Part shown: positions 1 to 10,800 of the stretch, in pieces | Position numbering within the stretch: position 1 is the first letter of the stretch | Layout: every line of letters starts with the position of its first letter | From: Draconibacterium mangrovi_A | GTDB taxonomy: Bacteria; Bacteroidota; Bacteroidia; Bacteroidales; Prolixibacteraceae | Direction of reading: 5' to 3' | DNA length: 64,000 nt | NCBI RefSeq assembly: GCF_037646455.1 | Contig: NZ_JBBIXN010000006.1 | Location: 166,327-230,326, forward strand | Made by a program: the position numbers and the translations under genes | The notes under the pieces: generated by a model | What the model saw: only the letters and a program-made list of their open reading frames with translations | What the model was told of the DNA's origin: nothing | Databases searched by the model: none

Positions 1-464
1 TTTATGATGGTCCCGATCATCGGTCGTTCCGGTCCCACGCCTGCTAAGTCTTTGGTACCTCGCATGCCAAAAACCGGGCCCTCAAAATGTTCCGAAAAAG
101 AAACAGGCAGTTCCAGATCATCCAGTTTTAAACCGGTAAACTGGCGCAACTCGTACAAATTCCCCTGCACCGTGGAAACCAGCGCCGGAATATTGAATCC
201 AAAATTCTCAAGCGACCACGACACTTTCACCTTTGCACGGTGATAGGTACTAAATCCCAGATCGTCACCCGGCATGCTCGGTTCCGAAACATCTCCCAGC
301 AGTTCAATCTCCTCCACCCGGGCAGCAAAACGGGTTTTCAGCTCATCGGTTTCTCCGGGAACGGCTACAAAAGTTCCGCTCGACTGTTCGCCGGCCAGCA
401 CCGTTGCTGCTTTCTCCACATCATGTGGTGTTTCTATCAAATATGTTGCAATAATTCGTTCCAT
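1..464 (-). CDS. RuBisCO-like protein (form IV), N-terminal part, runs off the window
   Basis: The reverse strand from the ATG at 462-464 encodes at least 154 residues of a RuBisCO large-subunit N-terminal domain. It starts MERIIATYLIE and reaches a block reading GPERPMIGTII, the counterpart of the GRPLLGCTIKP segment that opens the RuBisCO barrel. The C-terminal catalytic barrel lies outside the window, so active-site lysines cannot be checked. Form IV RuBisCO-like proteins do not fix CO2; known members enolise 2,3-diketo-5-methylthiopentyl-1-phosphate or act on 3-oxo-isoapionate-4-phosphate in apiose breakdown. The start codon lies one base after the stop of the DUF5703 hydrolase gene, so it is almost certainly co-transcribed with the glycan-degrading operon. 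A role in sugar or sugar-acid catabolism is inferred from that position. Confidence 0.85.
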   Translation of the reverse strand, partial: MERIIATYLIETPHDVEKAATVLAGEQSSGTFVAVPGETDELKTRFAARVEEIELLGDVSEPSMPGDDLGFSTYHRAKVKVSWSLENFGFNIPALVSTVQGNLYELRQFTGLKLDDLELPVSFSEHFEGPVFGMRGTKDLAGVGPERPMIGTII

Positions 465-465
465 C

Positions 466-2781
466 TTAGTTTTGTTTCAACAGGATTTCAATATCTGTTT
501 TTCGTGTTTCAGGCTGAACATCTATAATTCGAACTTCTCCATTTTTGAGTTCGGCTTCCACTGTTGTATTGCCCGGTGCATACAGTTTAAAATGCACATC
601 CCAACCAGGTGGCCACGCCGGGAAAAGATAAATTTTATCGGCGTTGGTTTGCAGCAACATCTCCTGAACACCGATCATTCCCGATCCGCCCCAGTTATGG
701 TCGGGCACCCAATCGAAACCCGGCCCCCAAAAAGCGGGGAAACGCCGGCCGGAATCCTGCAATTTTAATAAGGTGTATTTTACGGCTTCATCTTTCAACC
801 CAAGTCTCGCAGCAAAAATATTGTACTGTTTCCAGCTTTGATGATCCTGGAATTTGATCACATCGGGATCATACAGGTAGGTATTTCTTGCCATATCCAA
901 TCCCGGTTTTCCAACCCCGTAAATTCCCCAGGGATAAACCGGGTACAGTTGCGGTGCCTCGGTATTATTGATGCGCTCCCATAATTTTGCGGGTGCGATC
1001 ATTTTCTTACCATTCATTTCACGAAAACTTATGGGAGGAATACGTTCAAGGAAAGCTTCCCATTTTGTGGTATCAATTTTCTCAGGATATTGATCTTCGA
1101 TTTCAATCAGTCCTTCGGCAACTTTTTTTAGCGCAACAATTGTTGAAGTGGCATTGGTTGCCATTTTATAGGTTTCGCAGGCCGATCCCGGGTACAATAC
1201 CAGATCTCCGTTTTCATCGAGTGCTTTTATACCGCGCTGCCTCGCCAGATACTGATAATGCTCGTCGAAAAAGGTCAGGCAACTTTCAATCAATGGAATG
1301 TATTCTGTGATATCCATTCCATTATATTGGTGCAATTGCAAAGCCATCCAGCAGATTTCAAGCGCAGTGTCCCACTGGTATTCGAGCCAGGCGTTGTACA
1401 TCATTCCAGGATCGTAATTTTCTGGTCGTTTCCAACCGTACTCACTTGGATTTGGCAGGCCAAAGTTCTCGATCTGTTCGGTAAAACAGGCACCTTCATG
1501 ATCCCAGTAATACTTGCTTCGCAGTTCTGCATTATTCAAAAGACGAAGGTAAAATTCCAGTTGAGGTTTCATCATATCGAAATCGCCGGAAGCGAGCATA
1601 GGAAAGTATACCAGGCGCTGGTTCTGGGCCGTAAAAGTACCGCCGCCCCAATTCCTGAAATCGGGAGTGAACGGACGCTCTTCGTTAGTAAAAATCGGAT
1701 CGACTGTAAACAAGCCTCCATTGAATTTTGTGGGGTACTTTCCGTATGCATTACATCCCAGCATATAACGAAACAACTGGTAATTTCGGCCTACCTGCCA
1801 TTCGGACTTTGATCGATCCTCATTTTCGGGTTGAACAAAAACAAAGCTTCGTTGCCAGTAATTCTGCCACCAGTCCAGCGTCAACTTTCTTGCATCTTTT
1901 TGCTTGTTTTCTTTTTCAATACGACTTTCAAGAGCAGCTTTCCATCCATCTACAGTATCAAATTGTCCGGTATTCAAAACAATTTTCAGGTGATGTTTTT
2001 TAGCCGCTTCTTTGCTTTTAAGGCTCCAGCTTTTGTATTCTGTTTGGAGGTACTTTCCATCAGAGGTTCCACCCTTAATCAAATTCTCACCCCACATGAA
2101 ACCTCCAAAAGTGAGATTTTCAAGTGGATTAAAAAGGCTGTCTTTTACGGCATCGAGTTGTTGCTGATTTACCGTAACATCAAACACAGTTTCACCCCGG
2201 TTTCGGTGATAAAAAAGTACTGCATTTCCCTCAAAATCAACTTCATCTTTTTTTGTTTTCAGCCCAACCAGTGGTGCCCATTTATAAGAATTCTGAAAAC
2301 TTTCAAATTTTCTAAGCTCATGGTCCATATACCGCCAGCTTTCGTAGGAAGCCTGAAAACCAATAGCCTCATCACTTTCCGCCTCAACATGAATGCCCGG
2401 ATCAAACACATCGACCCAAATTTCGAACTTAGTTTCTACGCCATCTTTTTCGGCTGTGATGAGAACATTTCCTCTTTCGAGTTGAAGTTCCTGTCGGAAA
2501 ATCGCACCATCAAACGGATTCGGATCACACTGAATGCGTACCCGCCCCAGTTTTGGCATGGTGTTGTTTTCGTCGAAAGTGCCGCTTTGTGCCATATAAA
2601 AAAGCAGATCTCCGTTTTCTACCCAAACATTCAGGCCAATATCGCCTCCGCCGCAGGGCATTGATTCCGAAGAATTAACACTCTGGCTGTTCCATACCAC
2701 ATTGTAGTTTTCAGGCAACAAGGTTTGTCCCGTCGAGAATGCGGGAATAATCAGAAATAGTATGTACAGAAAGTTTTTCAT
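466..2781 (-). CDS. DUF5703-domain, GH95-like (alpha/alpha)6-barrel glycoside hydrolase
   Basis: This is an exported protein of about 771 residues with the signal peptide MKNFLYILFLIIPAFSTGQ. The open frame extends seven codons further up (to 2802), but the MKNF start gives a clean signal peptide and avoids overlap with the upstream gene. The N-terminal region (VVWNSQSVNSSESMPCGGGD...GLNVWVENGDLLFYMAQSG) is typical of DUF5703. It is followed by a helical toroid rich in aromatic and acidic residues, comparable to GH95-type fucosidases and galactosidases. The substrate is unknown. It is packed between an acetyl-esterase-like gene and the RuBisCO-like gene, so it probably trims an oligosaccharide in the periplasm. 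Confidence 0.75.
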   Translation of the reverse strand: MKNFLYILFLIIPAFSTGQTLLPENYNVVWNSQSVNSSESMPCGGGDIGLNVWVENGDLLFYMAQSGTFDENNTMPKLGRVRIQCDPNPFDGAIFRQELQLERGNVLITAEKDGVETKFEIWVDVFDPGIHVEAESDEAIGFQASYESWRYMDHELRKFESFQNSYKWAPLVGLKTKKDEVDFEGNAVLFYHRNRGETVFDVTVNQQQLDAVKDSLFNPLENLTFGGFMWGENLIKGGTSDGKYLQTEYKSWSLKSKEAAKKHHLKIVLNTGQFDTVDGWKAALESRIEKENKQKDARKLTLDWWQNYWQRSFVFVQPENEDRSKSEWQVGRNYQLFRYMLGCNAYGKYPTKFNGGLFTVDPIFTNEERPFTPDFRNWGGGTFTAQNQRLVYFPMLASGDFDMMKPQLEFYLRLLNNAELRSKYYWDHEGACFTEQIENFGLPNPSEYGWKRPENYDPGMMYNAWLEYQWDTALEICWMALQLHQYNGMDITEYIPLIESCLTFFDEHYQYLARQRGIKALDENGDLVLYPGSACETYKMATNATSTIVALKKVAEGLIEIEDQYPEKIDTTKWEAFLERIPPISFREMNGKKMIAPAKLWERINNTEAPQLYPVYPWGIYGVGKPGLDMARNTYLYDPDVIKFQDHQSWKQYNIFAARLGLKDEAVKYTLLKLQDSGRRFPAFWGPGFDWVPDHNWGGSGMIGVQEMLLQTNADKIYLFPAWPPGWDVHFKLYAPGNTTVEAELKNGEVRIIDVQPETRKTDIEILLKQN

Positions 2782-2795
2782 CCCATTTATAAAAA

Positions 2796-4250
2796 TCACC
2801 AATCATCCGAACGGAACGATGAAACCGGTAAACCATCTGTTCCAAACAGGTTACCAAATTCAAAATCCTTGAAGCAGTAGCGAACAGCAACCGGTTTTTC
2901 CACGCGAGGTGATGACAGTATCACTGATTTTGTGCGTAAGAAAGCAGTGGCCGGATAGAATACCTTGTTCTCGCCGGCGATCTCAAATCCGCTCAGTTCT
3001 TTTCCAAAAGTAGTTAATCCGTTTGCCGCGTTATTAAACGACACAATCACCTGGCTGCCTTTTACTTCAATTGCATTATAGCTTGGGCTTTGATAACTAA
3101 AATCGCGGAAGCCATAGGTTTTTGCCAGTGCCCAAAGCGCCAAACGTTCGCCGCCTTCTTTTTTCCGTTTTGGATGAATGCATGTTTCTTCACCAAGATC
3201 CATTAATACTGCCATGCCGCTGTTTGGAATAAGATCCATCGCCTTTAACTGTGCTTCACGTAAATAAGCAGAATTGTATTTACCTTTTGGTTCATCGGGT
3301 GTAAAAACCGAATAATCGAAAGGAGCGATCTGAGCATAATAAAACGGGAATTCACCGATGCCCCACAAGGTTCGCCACTCTTTCACCATTTTTGGGAACA
3401 ACTCCAGGTAACTTTCAGGTTCCTGGTAATTGGTTTCGCCCTGGTACCATATACAACCTTTAATGCCATATCCGATTACCGGATTTACCATGCCATTAAA
3501 AAGTACGGTTGGAGTCCGGTTTTCAACCAATATTGAATCGCCTGGAGCCGGAATTCCCTTGTCTTCAAAAGCAGTAGAAGTTTCTTTGCTCATCCAGGCC
3601 TGAATACAGGAACCGCCCCAACTCACTTCAATCAAGCCAATTGGTACATCGAGCATTTCGTACAATAATTTACCAAAATGATAACCGGTGGCGCTAAAGT
3701 TACGGACTGCTGCAGCGTCTGCCTCTTTCCATTTTGCCTCAAAATTATCTTGCGGCGTAGTTTGCGCATTGCGAGGTACGGTAATCATTCGGATATTGTG
3801 ATTTTCCGACTTTAAAATGTCCATGTTTGATCCCTGAACGGGCTGACCGCGAAATCCCTTCATCGGCATTTCCATGTTCGATTGCCCCGAACAAATCCAC
3901 ACCTCGCCAATCATTACATTATTTATGGTAATGGCTTCTCCATCGCTAATGGTCAGTTCATACGGTCCACCAGCCTCGGGTGTTTGAAGCATCAGTTTCC
4001 AATTACCGTCTTTATCAGCCCTGGTTTCAACTGTTTCTTCATTCCACGAACCTTTAACCGCAATGTTTGCGTTTGGATCGCTCCAACCCCAAACGGCTAC
4101 TTCAGCCTGTTGTTGCAGCACCATGTGGTCGGCAAAAAGTGCCGGAAGTTTTACTTTGGCATTTGATTGAAATCCCAGCAAACAGAACACAAAAAACATG
4201 ATCAAGACTTGTGTCCTTTTTCCAAATTTTAGTTTAATAATTCTACTCAT
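2796..4250 (-). CDS. sialate O-acetylesterase-like SGNH hydrolase
   Basis: This 484-residue secreted protein has a signal anchor or peptide at residues 10-31. The SGNH block around residue 118 reads VWICSGQSNMEM, with the nucleophile at about Ser124. An internal WYQGETN block is present, and the likely catalytic His359 lies in CIHPKRKK. The N-terminal FADHMVLQQ segment is characteristic of the sialate O-acetylesterase (SASA) family. In Bacteroidota glycan loci such enzymes remove acetyl esters from pectin, hemicellulose or other sugars rather than from sialic acid, and that is the likely role here. It precedes the DUF5703 hydrolase gene with almost no gap. The 187-bp space on its upstream side contains a palindromic repeat. 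Confidence 0.85.
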   Translation of the reverse strand: MSRIIKLKFGKRTQVLIMFFVFCLLGFQSNAKVKLPALFADHMVLQQQAEVAVWGWSDPNANIAVKGSWNEETVETRADKDGNWKLMLQTPEAGGPYELTISDGEAITINNVMIGEVWICSGQSNMEMPMKGFRGQPVQGSNMDILKSENHNIRMITVPRNAQTTPQDNFEAKWKEADAAAVRNFSATGYHFGKLLYEMLDVPIGLIEVSWGGSCIQAWMSKETSTAFEDKGIPAPGDSILVENRTPTVLFNGMVNPVIGYGIKGCIWYQGETNYQEPESYLELFPKMVKEWRTLWGIGEFPFYYAQIAPFDYSVFTPDEPKGKYNSAYLREAQLKAMDLIPNSGMAVLMDLGEETCIHPKRKKEGGERLALWALAKTYGFRDFSYQSPSYNAIEVKGSQVIVSFNNAANGLTTFGKELSGFEIAGENKVFYPATAFLRTKSVILSSPRVEKPVAVRYCFKDFEFGNLFGTDGLPVSSFRSDDW

Positions 4251-4300
4251 ATTTCTTTTCTATTTAATATCTTGGATTAATAAGCATTTCTCGCAATATT

Positions 4301-4354
4301 ACCCCTAAATCCCCTAAAGGGGACTTTCCCAACTCCCCTTTAGGGGCCGGGGGT
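4301..4354. repeat. 55-bp intergenic palindrome, copy 1
   Basis: CCCCTAAAGGGGA and its exact reverse complement TCCCCTTTAGGGG form a 13-bp stem around a 10-base spacer, bounded by ACCCC and GGGGT. A near-identical copy, differing at three positions, lies at 25927-25981. It sits in the gap between the GH106 and esterase genes. A strong hairpin in the operon RNA is expected. The rest of the 4251-4437 gap shows no gene. Confidence 0.9.
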
Positions 4355-4437
4355 AAAAAAGCGTTACTTACAAAAAGCCATTCATTTCACCTTCAACAAA
4401 TCCATTGTTCCAATATTTCATTTTCTCATTCGCCAAA

Positions 4438-7400
4438 TTAGTGGACAATCTTTTTTACGATTACCGGTCCCAATAATCCTGCCGGCAACAGTTCATTTCC
4501 TTCTAAACGGTACGCGCAGGTTGTCCAGGTAATGCGGTCTTCTTCCGTCAATTCATGATCGCCCATTAAGCGATTGGCCCAGGTATTTGTTACAGCGATC
4601 TCGAGTTGGTTGGTACCCTCTCTTAGTCCTTTAGAAATATCAACACAATAAGGCGAAGTCCATGCAACTCCGCAATTGATACCGTTTACCTTGATCTCTG
4701 CCAGATTGAAAACTGTTCCAACATCCAGAAAAACATTCTCAATGCTTCCACTCCATTCAAACGATTTCCGATAAACCGCGGTGCCTGAGTAATATTTTAT
4801 TTTATCGTTTTGATCTTTACTCCAGTCGCTTAATTGATGAAATGCTACAAGATTTTCAGGTCCACCGAGTGTTTTGTCAAACTCAACCTGCCAATCTTTA
4901 TCCAGAATAAGTTGTTGTTCGAATTCCGGATTATTATTTCCTCCCGTCATTTCTGAATCAATAAGCCCTTCTTCAAAAAGCACAAAAACTGATTCATTAC
5001 TTTCAAACTGAAACGGAATAACTGTTCTGCCGTTTTCAATGCGTCGATTCTTGCAGGATGTTGTTTCTCCACTTACAGGAAAATAGAATTCAGGAACTTT
5101 TCCATTCACTCTGAAAGAAAGCTCAACATCACGCGATTCAGCTTTTTGATTGGCAATAAAATAAATCTCTTTTTCGCCTACAGAACGGTGATTCCAGGCC
5201 AGTTTTTCTGCCTGTTTGTTATTTTCGAGGGCGAAAAAGTCCTTTTCAATATTCAACGTTGCAAACGACGGCAAATCGAATTTACCAGTCAGCACCTGCC
5301 CTTTACCAATTTTATGGATGCTCAGGTTTTCTGAAATATTTGTGCGGTTGTCTTCAGTGAATAATTCATTTATTACCTCTTCAAAAGCTTTTTTATCCGC
5401 TTCAGCACCTAAAAATTTTGCAGGTTTCTCCTGAAAATAAATCATGGCACCATCTTTAACCAGGCTTAAAAGTTTTTGAGCTACTTCCAGACTCATTCCC
5501 GCTTCAGGATTCATCCGTCGTTGACCGGGAACTACAAACAACGAGTAATTTGCTCCACCCGGCAATACGATTTTTCCATCTTTTACCGTAGCCAGATTTA
5601 ACAAGGCATCCTTATTAAAGGAATCGTACGAATATCCATTTAGCGGATCAATCCAGTTAACAGGATCAGCAAGGTTCTCAAGGGTAGTTACACCTTTGGG
5701 TAATTGGCGGTAAGGCTGCCCAATGTTTTTAAGTCGCAGCTTTTCAGCCTGTACTTTCTCTTCGCCAAATATTCCGGGCAGAACAGGCACCAGCCGGTCG
5801 GGTAAAACAGCTCGCCGTGGAATTTCCTCTCCGGTAAAAACGGCAATGTCAACCACCGGAATTCCCTGCTGCAATTGAGTTTGACAATTCTCGATGTATT
5901 CAATCCATGCTTTCCCGGATTTCCACCAGGTTTGATTGGGCTGAAAAAAGGAACCAACCACCCCCAGCGTTTTACCTGGCACCCGATCGGTCCAGGGATC
6001 GTGCGTAAACACATGAAAGATCATTTTATTTATGCCAATTGCAAAATTCCGGTCGAACAATGTTTTTAGCATTCCCGGATGTTCGTCCCAATCCAAACGA
6101 ATTTCAGTTCCCGCTTCTGCCCTAACCAGTTTTTTCCCATAAACATGTGCACCTGAAACTGCATCCAAAATATCGTTGGGTTTATCGTGCGAAGGGCTGC
6201 GAAACCAGAATTCCCCGGTTGGTGCATCGGTATTTTTAAAGTGCAACATACCATCGCTCACAAAAACCGGAGCCACACTTTCGGAACTGTAACGAACACC
6301 TTTTTCGTGTGCCAGTTTTTTCATGGTTCCGTGGTAATTATCCACTAACATTTCAGCAATTGTTGTGCGTACATCGTACAGTAGCTGTTCTGAGAAATCA
6401 GTATTTTTAATTGGGATACCGGCCATAACCGGGAGGTATGGCCTTAAATCGTATCCCCGCCTTTGTTTGAACTCATCAATGAAAACCGGCGACCAGTTTT
6501 GACTGCCGCATTCCCAGCTGTCGTTGTATAATTCTTCAATTGTATTTTCAGCCAGATCGCCCATGTGATTGTAAATGGTATCGAACCAGTTTTCGAACTG
6601 AACTTTCACAGCTTCCGGATTCAGTTTGTCGGCTTCCAGGCCAACACCTCCACCACCGATGTAGTTGGTCGATCCGGTTGAGGTGTGCCCCATACGAAGG
6701 ATTATCCAATCACCCTCTGGAACATTCCACGATAGCATTTCATCTGATCCGAGTTTATCACTAATGTCAATTAGTTTTTCAGGATCAACACAAGCTGATT
6801 CCGGTAAATAATCCTGACTGGATGCCTTGCTAATTCGCCAAACTGCCCCCGACTTTCCTTCAAACTGATGGATCTTTGCTTCACCCGATAATTCAATGCC
6901 TGAAACACGTAAACGCGGTCGCCATTTGGCATCATCCAAATCTTCGGCACCCGGCTCGGTCCCTTCGGGATCAAAAACAAAACGAAAATATTTAGCTTCA
7001 ACAGGTTCAATTAAATGAGTGACTGTTACTCCACGGTCGTCCCAACCATGGCGATATTCATCCAGTCGGCCATGACGGTTAAAATCTACACCGTTGTTAC
7101 TGGTTTCTATGATCAGCCGATTGGCCTGGTAGTTATTCCATCCTGATTGCAAGGTTATCGAACGACAGGTAAAAGGCTTCTCGAATTCATACTGAATCCA
7201 GCATTTCTCTCGACTGGTAAAGTTTTCGGTGTTTCCTTTTATTGCTAAAAAAGATTCGTCTTTATCGGGAAGACTCGTTGTAATTTTTGGCTTTATTTTA
7301 TAGGATGAAATGCCACTTCCTGCCGAAGCAGGATACGCGAATGTGGCAATATCCTCGTAGTAATTTTCTACTTTTTCAGGTTGAGGAAGCTGCCCTTCGA

Positions 7401-7860
7401 AATGCTGCCCGCCTGTGACAATCGTATCGGCCCACACCACTTTTTGCATCGAAAGTTCGGGCGTGATCCACGGACCACCGGCAGCTGTAAATCCATCGCA
7501 AGCGTGAATACCGAGCTTTACGTCCAGTCGGTTAGCTTCGGTAACAGCAAATTTCATCATATCCCACCATTCGGGTGTAAGTTGCACGGTAACCGGTTCG
7601 TACAAGGAAGGTTCGGCAGCCCCACGAATGGTAAATAAAAAAGCTCCACCTATCCCGTTTTCTTTCATCGCCTCCAGATCTCTGGTAATTCCCTTTTTTG
7701 AAATGCTTGCATCCGTCAGGAACCAATACACCCAGGGCTTGGTATCGTCAGCCTTGGCCAAAGGTTGAAATTCCTCCGGATCCTGTTGCGAATGATTACT
7801 GCATCCGGATAAAAGCAAACTGAGGAATAAAATCAGGTATGTTATTTTGGCTTTATTCAT
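4438..7860 (-). CDS. GH106 family alpha-L-rhamnosidase lipoprotein
   Basis: This is a 1140-residue lipoprotein with the lipobox LLLSGC (Cys20). The N-terminal catalytic region (PWVYWFLTDASISKKGITRDLEAMKENG, then GIHACDGFTAAGGPWITPELSMQ) matches the GH106 pattern. Later beta-sandwich domains end in a galactose-binding-like region with the motif EVNGINCG-like IKVNGINCGVAWTSPY. GH106 enzymes remove alpha-L-rhamnose by inversion, for example from rhamnogalacturonans or arabinogalactan caps. It is nine bases from the downstream end of a LacZ-type GH2 gene and close to RhaT and rhamnose mutarotase, which supports L-rhamnose as product. It probably acts at the outer membrane or in the periplasm. The linkage cannot be read from sequence. 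Confidence 0.88.
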   Translation of the reverse strand: MNKAKITYLILFLSLLLSGCSNHSQQDPEEFQPLAKADDTKPWVYWFLTDASISKKGITRDLEAMKENGIGGAFLFTIRGAAEPSLYEPVTVQLTPEWWDMMKFAVTEANRLDVKLGIHACDGFTAAGGPWITPELSMQKVVWADTIVTGGQHFEGQLPQPEKVENYYEDIATFAYPASAGSGISSYKIKPKITTSLPDKDESFLAIKGNTENFTSREKCWIQYEFEKPFTCRSITLQSGWNNYQANRLIIETSNNGVDFNRHGRLDEYRHGWDDRGVTVTHLIEPVEAKYFRFVFDPEGTEPGAEDLDDAKWRPRLRVSGIELSGEAKIHQFEGKSGAVWRISKASSQDYLPESACVDPEKLIDISDKLGSDEMLSWNVPEGDWIILRMGHTSTGSTNYIGGGGVGLEADKLNPEAVKVQFENWFDTIYNHMGDLAENTIEELYNDSWECGSQNWSPVFIDEFKQRRGYDLRPYLPVMAGIPIKNTDFSEQLLYDVRTTIAEMLVDNYHGTMKKLAHEKGVRYSSESVAPVFVSDGMLHFKNTDAPTGEFWFRSPSHDKPNDILDAVSGAHVYGKKLVRAEAGTEIRLDWDEHPGMLKTLFDRNFAIGINKMIFHVFTHDPWTDRVPGKTLGVVGSFFQPNQTWWKSGKAWIEYIENCQTQLQQGIPVVDIAVFTGEEIPRRAVLPDRLVPVLPGIFGEEKVQAEKLRLKNIGQPYRQLPKGVTTLENLADPVNWIDPLNGYSYDSFNKDALLNLATVKDGKIVLPGGANYSLFVVPGQRRMNPEAGMSLEVAQKLLSLVKDGAMIYFQEKPAKFLGAEADKKAFEEVINELFTEDNRTNISENLSIHKIGKGQVLTGKFDLPSFATLNIEKDFFALENNKQAEKLAWNHRSVGEKEIYFIANQKAESRDVELSFRVNGKVPEFYFPVSGETTSCKNRRIENGRTVIPFQFESNESVFVLFEEGLIDSEMTGGNNNPEFEQQLILDKDWQVEFDKTLGGPENLVAFHQLSDWSKDQNDKIKYYSGTAVYRKSFEWSGSIENVFLDVGTVFNLAEIKVNGINCGVAWTSPYCVDISKGLREGTNQLEIAVTNTWANRLMGDHELTEEDRITWTTCAYRLEGNELLPAGLLGPVIVKKIVH

Positions 7861-7869
7861 GACTTTTGT

Positions 7870-10800
7870 TTAGAACTTTATGCTTCGAGGTAAGCTTTCA
7901 AGCACTTTTTTATCATTTTTTGCAGTAACAATATAAAATGAGTACGAATAGTCTCCGGCCGGAACCTGGTATTTCTCCATAGGCTGAGCATCATCCGACC
8001 ACGAAGAATTGCCTCCAACACCCATCTGAATGAGATCGATATTTAATGTTAGAAAACCACTTTCCTTTAACTCATTGGTATGTTTTGCCTTGTTGATTTC
8101 ATCTTCCGTCCACGGCCAGACACTCATGCTTAAAAGACTGTCGGCAACTACCAGCAATCCGTTATTTTGTTGATTGGCCAGAAGCATCCAACGCACATCG
8201 GTACGATTTCCGTTTTCCTGTGGCATAATGTAAGGTTCCACAAACTTGTTGATGGGCATGGAATAAACAGCTGCATCAAATCCCCAACGTCGGTCGAGGT
8301 AGTTTTCCCATGGACCACGACCATACCAGTTTATGTTTCTGAGGTCGTTTTTGACACCCATCGTCATTCCTACTTTTGGAAGATTAGGAAGCGTCTTATC
8401 GGCTTGTAAGTTATAGTCTACTTTTATTGCTCCCGATCCGCTGATGGTATAATCAATAATCACTTTGGCAAGTCCGTCAACAATCCGGTAAGTACTGGTA
8501 ATTTTTACTGCGTCAGGCTGCGGTTTCGAGGTTTCCATTTCAACCATTTCAGGCTGTGCTTCGTACCACACTTTCAGTTTCTTTTTCGGTTTCCAGCCGC
8601 GTTCATCATTATCAGTGAGCGGACGCGAAAAATGTGGCAGCAAAGGTGCAAATATCTGTTCTTCACCTTTGTTTACATAGGAAACTAACGCTCCGTTCTT
8701 CTTGCTGAAAACAACTTCAAACTCGTCGCCCAGCACTTTTATATGTTCTTCATCGCCGGTTAAACGCAGGTCCGCTTCTTTCTTTGTCTTTTCATCGGTT
8801 TGTGCAAGTCCCGTCAAGGCAAACTGATTCGAAGCCACTTCAAACCCCTTTTCTGCCCAGGTCTTGTCTTCCTTCAACAGAAATTGAATTGTGGCGAGGT
8901 ACTCGTTGCCGGCCTTCATTTTTGGCAGATAATCCGAAAGATCGAATGTTGTGCTTTCACCGGCAGCCAAATCCATGTCGGGCAGCGTAATTTTCCTGAT
9001 CTCAAAACCATTTTCAAGAACGGTCATAGCAATGTCGTATTCATCGAGCGACAACACCGCGTGCCGGTTTTCAACTTTTATTGTAGAACCGGAAACAAGC
9101 TCGCACCACACCGGCTGATAAACGCGCTTACATTCGTACATGGCAGCTTTGGGACGTCTGTCGGCGGCAACTATTCCGTTTATACAAAAATTACCATCGT
9201 GGAGTGTTTCGCCAAAATCGCCGCCATAAGCATAAAATTCGTTTCCCAGCGAATCGGTTTTTAGCAGCCCCTGGTCTTTATAATCCCAGATACAACCACC
9301 GATCAATCGTGGAGTCGACCGAAACAAATCCCAGAATTCTTTCATGTTCCCGGTAGAATTTCCCATTGAGTGTGCGTATTCCACAAAAATGACAGGCCGA
9401 TCATCGCCGGGTTGCGCCAAGAGTTCTTTGATGTATGGAACCGTGGGGTAAAACCGACTGACCATATCCACATAAAATTCGTCGATCGGGTTACCAAGGC
9501 GACCGACATTGGGTAAATGCGACAGGTCTTCATAGCCTTCCACATGCGGATTACCCTGTGCAGGCTCGTAATGTATCGGTCGGGTGATATCGAAATCATG
9601 CGTCCAGCCGGCCATGGCAGCATGATTGGGACCGCGGCCCGCTTCATTCCCCAAACTCCAGATAATTACAGAAGGATGATTCTTGTCGCGATAAACCATT
9701 CGCGTCATGCGTTCCATGTGGGCATGCGTCCACATTGGATCGTTACTCAACTTTCCGCCAAGCCCGTGGGTTTCGAGATTCGCCTCGTCCATCACCAAAA
9801 TACCGTACTCGTCGCACAGATCGTAGAAATATGGATCGTTGGGATAATGCGCAGTTCGGATACAATTAAAATTGAACTGTTTGATTTGCCTTACATCTCT
9901 TTCTATATCTTCACGCGACATTGTTTTTCCTTTCACCGGATCGTGATCATGACGATTGACGCCATACAAATACGTTTCTTTTCCGTTGATGAGCAGTTTG
10001 CTGTCCACTTTCGAAAATTCAATACTGCGAAAACCGATTCGTGCAGTTTTTACTTCCTGAATAATTCCATCCTTATCTTCCAGTGTCAGCAAAAGCTTAT
10101 ACAGATTTGGAGTTTCGTCGCTCCATTTTTTGGGATTTTTGATAGTCGCCTCCAACAAACCAAATTTCACATTATCGAGGCGGGGATAACTTTCATCCAG
10201 AATTTCCTGAACGTCTATTTGCAGCGGTTCGCTTAAAACCGCCTGTTCATTTTCATCGTAAAGTTGTGCTTTTAGTTTGTAGCCTTTTACCGTGTCACCG
10301 CTCAGGTTTTCCATCCTTGGCCGAATGCTCAGTGTGGCATCTTTGTATTGTTTGTCGAGTTTGGGTTGCACATGAAAATCGGCAATCCTCAACTTGGGCT
10401 CAGCCATCAGCATCACATCGCGGTATATTCCGCTCATCCGCCAGTGGTCCTGGTCTTCGAGATACGAAGCATCGCTCCAACGGATCACCTGAACCGATAG
10501 TATATTTTCTCCGTCCTTCAAATAAGGCGTCACATTAAATTCTGAAGGTAAGGCACTGTCTTCAGCATAGCCCAGAAATTTCCCATTCACCCAAACTTTA
10601 TAAGCTGAACGAACGCCTCCAAAATGCAGCGTGATGTTCATGTTTGCCCAGTCAGTCGGTACCGAAAAAGTAGTCTGATACGATCCCACCGGATTGTAGT
10701 CGTGCGGCACCCACGGTGGGTTTACAGGGCGGAAAGGATACACCGCACTTTTGTATATAGGCTTGTCGTAGCCTTTCATTTCCCAACAAGAAGGAACCTC

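Noticed and set aside
1831..2664. A 277-codon plus-strand frame inside the DUF5703 gene
   Set aside because: It is low-complexity, phenylalanine-rich sequence antisense to a real gene.
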